From positions 496,001 to 560,000 of the forward strand of contig JAGEMR010000005.1 in assembly GCA_021030915.1 (NCBI GenBank): a DNA stretch of 64,000 bases. The letters are read 5' to 3'. A model generated the notes under the pieces. The model did no database searches, had not been told where the DNA came from, and saw only the letters and a list, made by a program, of their open reading frames with translations. Both the position numbers and the translations under genes were made by a program. The number at the start of each line of letters is the position of its first letter. Position 1 is the stretch's first letter. Positions 11,719 to 23,700 of this stretch are shown here, one piece after another. Source of the stretch: Astrothelium macrocarpum. Its lineage: Eukaryota; Ascomycota; Dothideomycetes; Trypetheliales; Trypetheliaceae.

Positions 11719-12752
11719 TTTTTTTTTAAAAGGACTGGATATTGTACGTAAGTTGGAAAAGTAGAAGGAAAACTGTACTTCTAATAAAAAATTGGACAGT
11801 AGCATTCTGCGAGAGTTGCATAGCTGGTGGAGGTGTCGAGTGATTTGTGCGTACTGTATCTCTATCTGACCTATTTCAACACGAAGCACACACGTTGAGT
11901 AGTATTTCTTGATAGACATCTCAAATCTTCACTATTTTGGACCATTCTCTGTTTAATTAATATACCGTAATTAACCTTTCTGACCGGCTTGTATGATGTT
12001 CCGTTTCATCCCTGTGAATTTCCTATGAATTGGTATGTTTCGGAGCAAGATTGTGGGCTGCCTGATCGATAATTCGTTGAACAACGAAATTTTTGAGCGA
12101 TCAAAATAGGAGGCCTTCTAATAAGAATGCTCTCGAGATTCATGTCACTTGTGATTTTTGGCTGTCTCCTTGTACGGTGAATTGTCCTTGCGATCTGTGA
12201 CATTTCTTATGACAATCTCTAGGATAACTAGCATCTTTTTTGTGTGGAAACAAAGAGACATCATCCGTTAAATTACTAGAACTATCTTATTAAACGCGAA
12301 GAAGTGAAGCCAGCTGGTGAGATTCTGTTGTGTGATATGCCACGCAAGTGAGCTACTCCTTTCTTATCGAGTCTCTTGTTGTTGCTATTACTTCACTTTT
12401 TCTCAATTCCCTATATCAGTGGGCTTTTTCGAGCAGATTTAGTAACCGTATACTACACAACGAAGATGGGACATCTCTTCATACTCCATACACACTGCAT
12501 CTCAACGCTAAGACCAATGACCGATTACAAGAATAAGTGAAGACAGTGGTCGCTCTAACCTGCTCGTTCCCAGCTCCAGTATTGCTAATGTTGTCCAGTG
12601 GTACTTTCTTATCCACACCTCATGACCTCCTCAGCATCCCCGTATCCAAGTCCACTTCAAATCCTGCGGCACGACTCTTCTACGCATCACTGTCAAAGAA
12701 ACCAAACACTCAGGACAGCATCCACATGTCCTATAATCCCAAAACATAGACG
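11719..12752. other. Gene-poor AT-richer interval
   Basis: About 1 kb after the carbonic anhydrase stop. A T-rich run follows the stop immediately (3'UTR). ORFs at 12348-12749 overlap, are short and show no domain, so I do not call them. The interval also holds the upstream region of the small hypothetical gene at 12753. Confidence 0.4.
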
Positions 12753-13337
12753 ATGGAGCCCACGCTCGCGAGCCAACGGTCCCGAAGGCTTACTCGTTCT
12801 ACTCAGTACCTAGCGCTGCCCCCTTCTCGCTCGACACGATCGTCCCTACGCCGTAGTCTCAAGAAAACACCTGCTCTACTTTCGCTCCCTGCGCGCCCAA
12901 GCACGTTACGCACAACTCTCCACATTCGTAACTCCCGCACTACGCCTGATTCGCTGCCTTCATCTCCCAATCACAATGATGCTAGTGCAAACGGAGCCAT
13001 GGCAGTACCTGACATGGACACCGCGTCGTTCTCGGCTCAAATAAGTACCACCTCTGACAACTTGACGACTGCGCCCAACAACCTCCCGGTCTCCGCTGCG
13101 GGTACATCCCATTCCACATTGACTCCGGGTCTGATGGCAGCTGCGGGGACAACAGGGTACCGTGAGGACTATGCGAGGAACCAGGATAGCTTGCTCGTAT
13201 TGTCGATGTTGCAGTGGGTGGGGCAAGTGGTGGGGCGGAGGCGAGGGGAGCTGGAGTTGATCCAGCTGGTGCGACGGAGAGTGGTGGAGCTAGTAGAGGA
13301 GGTGGAGAGATACGAAAGGGAGCTAGAGGATGGGTAG
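12753..13337 (+). CDS. Hypothetical protein with C-terminal amphipathic helix
   Basis: An intronless ORF of 194 residues. The first about 130 residues are Ser/Thr/Pro/Arg-rich and look disordered. The last about 60 are ordered, predicted mostly helical, with a heptad-like VRRRVVELVEEVERYEREL segment that could be a coiled coil. I recognise no family. The change from disorder to a charged, regular helix, and the GC-rich third positions near the end, favour a real gene. It converges on the spindle-pole gene downstream. Chance coding cannot be excluded. Confidence 0.45.
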   Translation: MEPTLASQRSRRLTRSTQYLALPPSRSTRSSLRRSLKKTPALLSLPARPSTLRTTLHIRNSRTTPDSLPSSPNHNDASANGAMAVPDMDTASFSAQISTTSDNLTTAPNNLPVSAAGTSHSTLTPGLMAAAGTTGYREDYARNQDSLLVLSMLQWVGQVVGRRRGELELIQLVRRRVVELVEEVERYERELEDG

Positions 13338-13637
13338 GAGATATGATGTGGCAACTGATGAGAGAGTGCTAAGAAACTGGTTGGGAGTGCATAGTGGTTT
13401 TAGCTTGAAAGTCAATGACAGTAATACGGTGATATGGATTCGAGCTATAAAAAAGACATGACACGATCTTGCGATCTAAGAATGTCTTGATGATAGCACA
13501 CCAAAAGCGCCACGCTTTTCCAACACTTAAAAAAAACTAACCCCCTATTCACCGACTCTTTTCGTCCGACACATACCAAAACCCCAATAAACCCAATCCC
13601 AACTCCCCAGAAAATAGTACAAGTAAATCCCCCCACT

Positions 13638-15803
13638 TCATCCACCCCCCTCCCCCTCACTCTCCTCCCCCCTCCGTCCCCTCTTCCACAACCACCTCAT
13701 CCTGCCACTCCCGCCCACATCCCTCGCCGGACTCCTGCCTCTCGCACCACCAGACCCAGCCACAACGCCCAACGCCTCTTCATCCCCCCCGACCTCCCAG
13801 CTCCGCGCACTGCCCCGGCCACTGCTCGTCGCATCCCCGTCTCCGCCCTCGCCAACATCACCGGTCCCACCACCGCCGCTACCACCACCGGGTGTCAGCG
13901 AGGCGAGCGCGGCACGAGCGGCTTTCATAGGCGTGAAGCTCGGTCGGCGCGTGCGCGGCAGGGGCAGCTCGTGGCGGGGCGGAGGCGGGGCGACGTCGCT
14001 GCCGCGGGTGGGCGGTCCGGAGCTGGAGTGCGAGGTTGTTGGGGGTGAGAGGGGTGCGGGATTGGTGGTGGGGGTTTGGGGTCTGTACGGGAGGTACTCG
14101 GAGGCTTGGGTGAGAGGGGAGCGGGGTTTTTGGTGGAGGATTCTGGTGTGCGGTGGAAGGTGGTGGGGATGAGGTGATTGGGGGACGCTGCTCATTGTGT
14201 GGTTGCGGATGAGTGGTGGCGAGGCTTTGGGGATGGAGCCGGGACCGGAGGAGAGGGAGCGTTTTCTTTGGCTGGCGGAGATAGAGGTGGATGCAGCGTG
14301 GTGGAGGGGTGGTGATTGGGCTTGCAAGTCCTCAATGCCCTCACCGTCGAAGAGGAGATTTGCTGCTGCGGGAACGGGACGAACGAAGCGGCTTGGAGTC
14401 CCGTGCACGAGGGAGGCGCCGGTTGGGAACCCTCCGTAAGGGGGAGGGGAGAAGGAGCTGGGTAGATTTGATCGGTCCTGGATCATGGGTGATGAAGGTG
14501 AGGCTGAGCGGGTAGGAATGGATTCGGACTTGAGCCTGCTGATGTGGTGGTGTTGCGATTGGAGACGAGGCGACCGCAGAGGCGACGAGTTTGAAGAAAC
14601 ATGAAATTTTTCATTGGGAGTGTCTTGGACCGAGCTCCTTCGATAGTGATACGGCCGTGTCCGAGTTGGGGATGTGGGGACAGAAGATGCCAGATGAAGA
14701 GATTCTTCAAAAGATCTAGAGTGACCAACAGTTGTACGATCCTGAGAAGCTTCTTCATAGTAGGGTCGTGGAGTTGTCACCGAAAATAGAGAAGTACCAG
14801 TATCCTCATGCGGAGGCGCATCTCTAGACGAGCTTCCTACGTGCTGACCGAAAAATGCAGTATCCAATTCACTGACCTCGCTTAAGGCTGGCGATGGCGG
14901 AGAAGGCGGTAGCGCAGAATCATTGTCCGGTATCCTTGATGAGATAACAGAAAGAACAGAATTTCGATTACGTATTGTACGAAGAGATTCTTCGCCAGAT
15001 AAATAAAGCTGTCGAAGGGCATTTGTCGTGATCTTTTTGTCCGAGAGTGACGGCGGCATTAGTGTGGTAGCATGAGTCTTGCTAGTAGATTGTAATCTCT
15101 TCTGGGGCGATTGAGACTGTAACGACGGTATTGATGTATTCGCCTGAATCGCTCTGGAGTCCATAGATGACGATCTGGAACGTGGACCTGAGGGGTTCGA
15201 GGCAGCACTGGAATAGCCTGTATCTGCTTGGGATTGTGGGGGAGTAAAGGACGGCTTTTGGGTGAGCAAATGATTATTCTGGTCTTCCAAGCTATTAATC
15301 ATCTCGACTGCCTCTTTCAAAGCACCATCTCTCTTCTCAAGTTCCTTCAATAGGTCCTCATTGACGTCGAAAAGCTCTTTGTTTGCAGCCTCAAGCGTAG
15401 TCACCCTCTCTACTTGCTCACTCAGGTGCTGGACTTTGATGCGCAATTTCGCCAAAGCTTCGTCCCGATGATGAATCTCAAGCTTCAGCGTAAAATTGTC
15501 CTTGGATAACCTTTCCACGTGACGTTCCATCTCTCGGACGCCCAAACCGCTTCTCAGACTATCACTTGGTCGCCGTACGTGAGCTCTGGGCGGTGAGCTA
15601 GCAAAGGACCGTGGGGAAGGGCCGTCTTCATCAAATATGTAATCATCCCTTCCTCGTTGATTATTGGATCGACTAAGACTTAAGGTGCGCGAACTCTGAG
15701 TACGGCTTTCGGCCAAGCGCTCTTGGAGATAAGCATTGGTCGGGGCAGGAGTGCGGCCTCGAGGTGGCATCCTGTCGGACAAGGAAGCCGGGGAGCGCTC
15801 CAT
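13638..15803 (-). CDS. Centrosomin N-terminal motif (CM1/Cnn_1N) spindle-pole protein
   Basis: A 721-residue intronless protein. After about 90 disordered residues comes a CM1 motif (about 90-125: GLGVREMERHVERLSKDNF, then LKLEIHHRDE), the element by which centrosomin, CDK5RAP2, Mto1 and ApsB proteins bind and activate the gamma-tubulin complex. A coiled coil continues to about residue 185, followed by a long Ser/Pro-rich tail. By family it should sit at spindle pole bodies or other microtubule-organising centres. It is shorter than Mto1/ApsB, matching a second, shorter class of fungal CM1 proteins (recollection, not checked). The start ATG at 15801-15803 is the first in frame. The last about 130 residues are very Gly/Arg/Pro-rich and come from strongly strand-biased DNA. 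Confidence 0.82.
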   Translation of the reverse strand: MERSPASLSDRMPPRGRTPAPTNAYLQERLAESRTQSSRTLSLSRSNNQRGRDDYIFDEDGPSPRSFASSPPRAHVRRPSDSLRSGLGVREMERHVERLSKDNFTLKLEIHHRDEALAKLRIKVQHLSEQVERVTTLEAANKELFDVNEDLLKELEKRDGALKEAVEMINSLEDQNNHLLTQKPSFTPPQSQADTGYSSAASNPSGPRSRSSSMDSRAIQANTSIPSLQSQSPQKRLQSTSKTHATTLMPPSLSDKKITTNALRQLYLSGEESLRTIRNRNSVLSVISSRIPDNDSALPPSPPSPALSEVSELDTAFFGQHVGSSSRDAPPHEDTGTSLFSVTTPRPYYEEASQDRTTVGHSRSFEESLHLASSVPTSPTRTRPYHYRRSSVQDTPNEKFHVSSNSSPLRSPRLQSQHHHISRLKSESIPTRSASPSSPMIQDRSNLPSSFSPPPYGGFPTGASLVHGTPSRFVRPVPAAANLLFDGEGIEDLQAQSPPLHHAASTSISASQRKRSLSSGPGSIPKASPPLIRNHTMSSVPQSPHPHHLPPHTRILHQKPRSPLTQASEYLPYRPQTPTTNPAPLSPPTTSHSSSGPPTRGSDVAPPPPRHELPLPRTRRPSFTPMKAARAALASLTPGGGSGGGGTGDVGEGGDGDATSSGRGSARSWEVGGDEEALGVVAGSGGARGRSPARDVGGSGRMRWLWKRGRRGEESEGEGGG

Positions 15804-17384
15804 GTTTGACCTTGGTGATCAAATGAGTGGGAGAAGTTCAAGACATGAATCCAAGGACAATGCCTAGATGTGGTGGGCAAAGGCGCCTGGACGGATACGG
15901 TAAACAATGACGTTCTTTGTTTACCGAATCTGGAAGATTGGTCTATTACATCCAAGACATCAAAAAGCGACACTTTCTCGATAGAACTTCTCAAAAGGTT
16001 GGAGGCGCATCAAAAAGTGTTCAGGCGCTAGTCAGGAGATGTAGAGCAATATCGGGCAGCAATGAAGTCGTATAGGAAACGAGGGGTGCATTCTCGAGCA
16101 CGCGGACGGAGCGTTGGCAGAGTAGTGAAGCGCGCAATGAAAACACTCTATAGCGCGGGTATTGCGCAGTGTAGGTAAGAAGCCATCGCGTCTCGAGAGA
16201 ATCCTTTCTCGGACGTGTGGAGGAGTGGAGATGGTATTGGATGCTTCTGGCACATCTCGAATTTTGAGCAAAGTTTGGCGCGGCCGGACGGTTGACACTG
16301 AGCACGGTTGCCGCCCGTTCGTTCGGTACTCCAGCCCGTTCCCGGCCACCGTTCAAAGTCAACACCACCATTCCCATTCCAATCAAGCTGGTCTGCATCG
16401 TGCGAACGTTCCGGGATCCGCGGCCGGGATTGACAGGAACTGGATGCTCCAAAGCCCCTTGCCTTGCCACCAAACCTCCAGCATCCGTCATAGAGTTTTG
16501 CCGCATAGACTTCGTACGAAGCCCCAAGACCGGGGAATTCCTCTTCGGACCATTTCGGGGTACGTTCGTGCTTTTTGGCGTCTAGGAGTTGAAAAGACGG
16601 ATGGTCATGCAAGTGGAGGGAGTGCACATCGCCGTTGCCTTCCTCAAGATCACACGCGAACGCAATCCTGGCACATGTCACAAATTAATTGAGCACCCGA
16701 ACTGCTTGCCCTTAGGAAAGCTTTGATTCGGCCCATCATTCAATTCCTCATTACCCTCGCCAGGCTAAGCCAGACTCTGCCGAGAGATCTACACTAACCA
16801 TCCCACGCCGAGCTGCATCAACCGAATCACACCAGTATGCACACTACATCACATCACAAGCCATCTTTTCTTGAGATCGGATTGTTAACCGCGCTTGGAA
16901 TGTAAGATACGTCGTAGAGAATTATGTATCAGTCCCCAACTCGAAACACATTCGGCCCAAATTTCGCTTTCAAGACATGTGCAGCCAGATCCCAACGCCC
17001 AAGCGAGGATGGTAAATCCCCACCAATCTATCCGACATATCTAGTCCAAAATATTGGAATCCCCATGTACCTCCTTGACCGGCTTCTTCCGAAATATTTT
17101 GCTCTCGACTTTGTGTGCTCCAGAATGCTAGCTAGGGTGTGATTTGTACATGTCAAACAGGACGGCAGTTTGCAAAAAAAAAAAAAAAAAAAAAACTCCT
17201 CAGGCGCCCCTTCCCATCATCGCCTTTTCTGAATTTGTGCAGGTAGAATAGAAGCTTTCGATTTAACCCCCTAGGCCTAGACCCATTTGGCGATCCCTAA
17301 TGATGATCATCAGTCATATTAGGCATTAAGAGAGTGAGGAAGTGAGGGATCACAAACAACGCATACGTAAAAGGGAAGGAACCC
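15804..17384. other. Intergenic, 1.6 kb; no gene called
   Basis: Lies between the glycosyltransferase stop (minus) and the CM1 gene start (minus). Overlapping ORFs on both strands at 16021-16692 reach 177 codons but show no domain, no agreed frame and no convincing introns. They may be long 5'UTR sequence or chance frames in a GC-rich stretch. The right-hand part (16700-17380) has no ORF of note and contains a poly-A run. Confidence 0.4.
17174..17196 (+). repeat. Poly-A homopolymer (about 23 nt)
   Basis: An uninterrupted run of A in noncoding DNA. It could be a microsatellite or the tail of a very old retrotransposed copy. No retroposed gene or target-site duplication was recognised next to it. 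Confidence 0.85.
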
Positions 17385-18743
17385 CTACCAATCGTGTTCT
17401 ACTCGCCAAGCATCATCTATTGATAGTCCCGCATCTCGAAGACCGCATCCAATGTGACCCCATTTCTCCGCCATCAGCTTCCTGGAAAACTCATTCGTCA
17501 TGACAATCGCCTTTTCAAATCCCTCCGGATCGCGATAGAACGGTTCATCTCTTCCTCCACCCTGAGTATTCCGCCATCCATATCTTGCCTTCCCACCATC
17601 CTCCTGCTTCGCCTGCTGCATCTTCAGCAGCTGCTCCTTCAATTGCTTATACCCCTGCCCCGCCCTCTCATCCTCCACGTCGACCTGGACATTCTCCCCC
17701 TCTTCGTCCTTTGTGCTGATATGCCGTCGCCGATACAGCGTCCGAATGTCCTCCAAGCTGTCCCCAACATCGAAGATGCCGCCGACGAATGCGTCCGCGA
17801 GCTTGAATCCCTTCATCGCCAGTCGCTCCTGCACGTCGCACCGCGCGCCCGCGTACGGGATCTGCGCGTCCCATCCGCCAACTTCTTGTAGCGCCCGCGC
17901 GTTCATGAGGACGAGGCCGCGGCTATCGCCGTACGCTTTCATGCCCCATCGGCCTTGCTCGCCGGTGTGCGGGTCGACGGCGTAGTCTGGCTGGAGAGTT
18001 TGGGCGAGGTCGTCGACGCAGCGCTCGTAGAGGCTCTTGTAACCGTTGTCGTCGTTGGGCGACATTTCCTCCTCGGAGAGGGCGACGACATCCATGTGTG
18101 AGTTGAAGTAGTAGTCCCAGCCCTTCTCCATGGCGACGCCGAGGATGAAGTTTTGCAGCTGTGAGTAGCTGAGCAAGGTCGGGGTGGAGATGACGTTGAC
18201 GCTGAAGATGCCTGTGAGACGACGCCAGTCGAGGTAAAACGGGTTCTGGAGGGAGAGTTTGTTGTTTTCATTGGACTTGAAAGTACCGGTATTCTCAATC
18301 ACCCATATGTCTTCTGATGGCCATCCTGATGTGATATAGGATGCCACAACTTGCTGTAAGAGCTTCCAGTTGCGCGTGAAACCGATGATCAATGGTGTGT
18401 TTTCATAGAAATGGGGGGCGGGCGGTCGATTCCAAAGTGGGATAGGAGGCATGTCTGCATACGAAGTTGCAGCTTGAGCGAGAGGAAAGTTGTCAACGAT
18501 AGGCTCGATTTGTGTGCGTTCTGGCTTGTAGATGGGATGCCGAGCATTGCCACTAGTATCTTTGTTTTGTTGCTCAACACCATTGCCATCAAGATTAGCA
18601 TCTGGCCGTTTGTCAGATGGTAAGTCCAGATGCTCAATTATTTGATTATGTATGCCAGTCCTTAATGAGAGCAGTGTCAGAATGATGAAAAGTGTGGGAA
18701 GGAGTACGACGAGCATCAGCCGCCGGTTCCATTGTGCCAGCAT
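17385..18743 (-). CDS. Type II membrane glycosyltransferase-like protein (Golgi)
   Basis: A 452-residue protein. One N-terminal signal-anchor (about residues 9-28, LMLVVLLPTLFIILTLLSL) with few residues before it predicts a Golgi-type type II membrane protein. The lumenal part starts with LIIGFTRNWKLLQQVVASYITSGW, has a WVIENTGT strand, and then YYFNSHMDVVAL, where HMD is a possible metal/nucleotide-sugar DxD-equivalent. The fold order (nucleotide-sugar strand, Rossmann-like helix, acidic loop) fits family-2-like fungal glycosyltransferases. The acceptor and sugar are unknown. The ATG at 18741-18743 directly precedes the signal-anchor, which supports it as the start. Confidence 0.75.
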   Translation of the reverse strand: MLAQWNRRLMLVVLLPTLFIILTLLSLRTGIHNQIIEHLDLPSDKRPDANLDGNGVEQQNKDTSGNARHPIYKPERTQIEPIVDNFPLAQAATSYADMPPIPLWNRPPAPHFYENTPLIIGFTRNWKLLQQVVASYITSGWPSEDIWVIENTGTFKSNENNKLSLQNPFYLDWRRLTGIFSVNVISTPTLLSYSQLQNFILGVAMEKGWDYYFNSHMDVVALSEEEMSPNDDNGYKSLYERCVDDLAQTLQPDYAVDPHTGEQGRWGMKAYGDSRGLVLMNARALQEVGGWDAQIPYAGARCDVQERLAMKGFKLADAFVGGIFDVGDSLEDIRTLYRRRHISTKDEEGENVQVDVEDERAGQGYKQLKEQLLKMQQAKQEDGGKARYGWRNTQGGGRDEPFYRDPEGFEKAIVMTNEFSRKLMAEKWGHIGCGLRDAGLSIDDAWRVEHDW

Positions 18744-20796
18744 GTTGAGGGTTTAGCAATGAGATTCAGGAGAAACGCAGCAACGGTATTGATTCGGCAT
18801 TCGATGCCAACAGCCTCAGGCACACCAAATTCAAGTGTGCCAGTCTGTACTTGAGGCGGAAGAAGTTTAGGAGTCGATGTATTCGATGTGTGGAGCGTTC
18901 GGAGGTAGGGAGGCAGCCGTCACGAAAATTGCACACCCATGGATGATAAGTAATGGAGATGACCCAGTTTCGGCAATCCTGGGATCCGCAATTCGTGGCC
19001 AACTTGAACGAGAGATCGGCCGAACAGAAAGCAGATGACAAAAATCAAGTAGACGTGTTTTGGAAGTCGACCTGCACTGGTCGGAGTTGGTTGGGCCAGA
19101 TCAAACTTCAAGGCCAACCGCGTTGTGCCACCAGCTGCGTAGGTAAGCCAAAGGCCAAAGCGCCGCCGTGTAGCATCGCCTCAACAGCACAACACGAAGA
19201 AGGAATGCCACAGCGTACGTCCTATCACAGCAACAGGTGCATAGACTTGAAGACAGTAGAAGATTAGACTACTTTGGTGTTTCGCGCTCCCCCGTCGTCG
19301 GCTAATACGCTACTCTACGCGGCACAGCAAAGTCAACTCATCCGCTTTAGGAACAACGTCGCAATTACTTTGTCTCCATCAGCGTATGGAAGGTCGCACA
19401 AGTCACACAAGTGCATTCTGACATTGTTTCTTCACGTCATCTTGATCTTAGCGTGTGTTGTATCCCATCTCTCGTTTCCATCAAACACCGGAAAATCACG
19501 TATCACGAAGATCAACAGCCTAGAAAAACCACAATGCTAACTTCGTATGACCTGGTTATGTAATTGAACGCTAGCATACTATACGCGTGGCTCACATGCC
19601 TACGGATATTAATGCACTTTGAGATGGAACGTGATGTTGTTTTGGTGAACCAAACAACAGCAACTTATTCACAAACCATATATACTCTTGGAACACCACC
19701 AAACCCTAAGTTTGCATTAACATTGGATCCCCCTTAAGCGATATATCAGCCTTAAGCGGCCATAGTGAGTACACAAATTATGGAGCCACCTTAATCGAGC
19801 CATTTTGCAGCGTTCTTTGAGTCAAGACACGATATTTCTCTTCACAGTGAAAATTTTCGATCGACAGAAATTACACATATTCCAATTCCCATCGATGCAC
19901 ATGTTACAATAATAATAAGTCTCCAGCAGACATGCACCGCATTCACAGCAGTGATCAGGGAACTCAAAGCTCAAGAGGTTCTCAAGGTTTTTGTCCTTGA
20001 TTGGATACGACGGGGGAGGTTCGCGGAATTGACTACCGAGTTCGAAGAGATGGAGAACTTGCTACGTCGGCAGGCGGTCTGGAGGATCTTCAGAACGGCA
20101 AACTGCAACAGCATGCGTGTAGTAGGCGGTTGGCCGTCTTTACCAATGATTTATGGCTTGTGATTGGCCGAATCGATTTGGATTGCTATAGAGCATATTC
20201 GGAGCCACTGACGTTATTGTGAATACCTTCCGAATAGATCATGGCTAAAGAAGAGGAAGCCTTGCTAACGCAACACAAAGAAGACCACAAAGTTAACTAG
20301 CCAAGAGAAGACTCCGATCATACTGTCACGGATTCGTTTTGTGGGATGAAATTTATCGACGACCTCTTAAGTAGAAGCAAATGATACGGCTTACCAAAAT
20401 TGGTGTGAAGAATTGAATCAGTGGGGACGGAAGAGTGCTGGAAAATTTTGCGCAATGATCAAGTGACAAAACATGTTGTAGAAGAGAAGAAATAAGATGT
20501 CAAGAATTTTGAAGACCGGCCAGGTTAGCAAGACAACGAAAGGCGCGTGTGGTGGGAGAGATAGGTAATTAGCTGTTCTAACACGCCTTGCTTTTCTTCC
20601 TGCACCAAAAGAGGACCTGTATCAACATCAAAAAGGTTCCATCATATTTACAGAAAAGACAACTTTACACACGACGCCAGACTGCCCATCAGCGTCTGGT
20701 CGAGTTCAGTAACGATGACAGTAGCAATGACAACAACAAAGGCATTGCAAGAGAAGAGCTGGCATGTTCCCCAGATGCCTGACCATTAAACAGTTT
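18744..20796. other. Gene-free 2-kb interval
   Basis: No ORF here has domains or a plausible exon structure. The left end is the 5' region of the glycosyltransferase. The right end is the 3' flank of the 2-oxoglutarate dehydrogenase gene. A small cluster of CCTTAAGCG-like motifs lies at about 19730-19800. Confidence 0.45.
19730..19800. repeat. Cluster of CCTTAA(G/T)CG motifs
   Basis: Three near copies, CCTTAAGCGATAT, CCTTAAGCGGCCA and CCTTAATCGAGCC, lie within about 65 bp in direct orientation. Subterminal repeats of this kind occur in fungal DNA transposons. I found no matching inverted copy nearby, so this is at most a solo remnant. Confidence 0.35.
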
Positions 20797-23700
20797 TTAT
20801 TCGCCCTTCAACTTATCCTGCTTCACCGAGAATGCCATCTCTAGCAAATCAGCTTCCTCCTTCATATGCGTTCCCTTAAGACCCGTAGCTACACTGGCGC
20901 TCGGATTTCTGCCCGCATACATGACGTGCCGCCTATTATGGTATTGTGTCTGGTTTAGCAACGTCTCGATTCGGGGTTGTGTGAAGCTCCATGCACCGGC
21001 ATTCAGCGGCTCCTCTTGTGCCCATACGATGTTTTGTGCATTAGGATATCCGTCCAGATTCTCTTTGAGTAAGGCCCATGGGAATGGATTGAGCTGCTCC
21101 ACACGGGTGATGGCCACGTTCTTGATCTCGTTCTGTTGGCGATGTTTGACAAGGGCCGCGTAGACCTGGCCAGAACACAGGATGACGCGCTCAATCTTGT
21201 CGGGCTCTTCAATAGATTTACCATGCTCTGGGTCAGGAATGATCCATTGGAAATGAGAGTCACCTGTGAATTCTTCCAGGTCGGACCGAGCAAGCGGGTG
21301 TCGGAGTAGACTCTTGCTGAAGAAGAGGATGAGAGCTGAAGTAAGTTAGCGGCAATTACGACAAAATTAGTCTGGAAGACCACTTACGTTTCCTAAATTG
21401 ACGGTTCATTTGTCTTCTGAGAATATGGAACGTATTTGCAGGCGTAGTCAAGCAGGCTACCTGCATATTACAGTCCTGGTGCTGGCGATCAAGCTTGTCA
21501 TGAGATGGGAAAACACGAGGATCTTCGTTGCAAAGTTGCAAGAAACGCTCTATTCTACCAGAGGAGTGTTCAGGACCTTGACCATCATATCCGTGAGGGA
21601 GGTTCATTACTAAACCAGATCGCTGGAGCCACTTGACTTCTCCGGACGCAATAAATTGGTCGATGATGCATTGTGAGTTGTTGGCGAAGTCACCAAATTG
21701 AGCTTCCCACATGACAAGTGCATTAGGAGAGGAGAGCGAGTAACCATACTCAAATCCCAAACTGCATATTGTCAGATAGAATCCAAAATTGAGAAGCGCC
21801 AAAAATACTTACACTCCGTACTCGCTCAATGAAGAATTAGTGATGACAAAGCTTCCCTGTTCCTTACTAAGATTATTCAATGGGGTGTACGTCTTCTCCG
21901 TCTCTTGATCGTGCAACACGGCATGCCTTTGAGAGAATGTTCCACGTTCGACGTCTTGTCCCGAGACTCTGACATGGTGTCCTTCCTGGCAAAGTGTGCC
22001 AAATGCTAAAGCCTCGGCAGTTGCCATGTCAATGTTCTTGCCTTCGTCTACAGTCTTTTTCCTAGTGGCAAGAATGCGCTTTAAATTCCGGTGAACATTA
22101 AAATCATCTGGTGGGTTCGTGATCTTGTCGGCAATGTAGCGAAGAGTATCCGCCTCGACCGCGGTTGGTAGATGACTCAAGACTTCTGTCGCCAATTCCT
22201 TGGGTGATTTGAAGCCATTCCAGGCTGATGTTAACCATTCCTTGGCAGTTGGTTGATAGTCTTTACTTCTGGCAAAGCTTTCTTCCAACGTTCCCCAAAC
22301 CCACTTTTTGTGCTCTTCGATATCCGCTTTGGTGAATGTCTTGTCCTCAAGAAGCTGATCAATGTATTTTTGAAGTACAGGCTTCTGCTCTACAATACGC
22401 TTGTACATCAAAGGCTGGGTAAATGATGGTTGGTCAGTTTCGTTGTGGCCTTGTTTTCGATAACATATCATGTCAATCACAACATCTTTCTTAAACTCGG
22501 CTCGGTAATCGGATGCAAGCTGGCAAACAAAGTTAAAAGCCTCGACGTCATCTCCATTCACGTGGAACACGGGTGCGTCAATAGCCTTTGCAATGTCCGA
22601 GCAATATGGCGTAGAGCGAGCAAAGCGTGGGTCGGTTGTAAATCCAATTTGGTTGTTCACGACAATGTGGATTGTACCTCCAGTCTGGTAAGATGGCAAG
22701 GCATGGAAGCCCATGGTCTCATACACGATACCCTGTCCAGCGAAGGCGGCGTCACCATGGAGCAGAACCCCCATTGCTGTTTTCGCATCCTTTTCATCAC
22801 CATTATAATGTAGTATAGCGCGAGTCTTCCCAAGCACGACTGGGTCTTCTGCTTCCAGATGCGAAGGATTTGCAACCAGAGACAGCTGCACACGTTTGCC
22901 TGAGGGTGTTGGACGCTCAAAGTTCATCCCGAGATGATACTTCACGTCACCGGAGCCCTCATCAGATGGTTCTGTAGTGCCTCCAAACTCACTGAAAATA
23001 GACTCATTGGGTTTTCGAACAACATTACTCAAGACGTTGAGACGACCGCGATGTGGCATTCCGATAACAATGTCTTTGACTCCATAATCGACGCTCCTAT
23101 CAATCAGAGCCTTCATACCAGGGATAAGTGATTCACCGCCCTCAAGACCGAAACGTTTGTCGTTGGGATACTTTGTCGCCAAGAAGTTCTCAAAGCTCGA
23201 ACTCCAAATCAAACGATCAAGAATTCGGCGCTTCTCGTCCAAAGAGTATTTGTATGGCTGTGGGACCTCTATGCGCTGCCGTAACCAATCGCATTGCTCG
23301 CGATCAGGAATGTGTATGTATTCGATGCCGTATGAACCACAATAAAGCCTTTCACAAGCAGCTATGATTTCGCGAAGAGTCATTTTTTCTCTTTGGTCTG
23401 ACTTGAATCGCGGCAAAATTCCCGGGCCAAGAGTGAATTCTTGATCCAAGTCCTTCTCAGAGAAATGATAATGAGAGAGCTCCAATTCTTTTGGTCGGCT
23501 GTATCCAAATTGTTCGGCTTCACTACGGATGCCCAAGGGATCTATCTTGGCTTTGTGGTGTCCTCGAGCTTGATACGCACGAACCAAAAGCTGAACCTTC
23601 AAGTGGTTCATTGTATCAGAGCCTTGACCTGGGACCATGCCCAGTCCTGGGGTGAATTGTGTGACGCCACCGACTGGAGATGGCATGATGGTCGGAGGCG

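Noticed and set aside
12348..12749. Short consecutive plus-strand ORFs before the hypothetical gene at 12753
   Set aside because: No shared frame, no domain and no clear splice signals linking them to 12753.
16021..16692. Overlapping ORFs of 168-177 codons on both strands upstream of the CM1 gene
   Set aside because: The three frames compete for the same GC-rich DNA, show no recognised domain and cannot be joined by a convincing intron. Probably 5'UTR or promoter sequence.
17174..17196. Poly-A run considered as a retrotransposon tail
   Set aside because: No retroposed coding sequence or target-site duplication is seen next to it.
18766..19267. ORFs of 91 and 104 codons on opposite strands
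   Set aside because: They overlap each other in the 5' flank of the glycosyltransferase gene and show no conserved motif.
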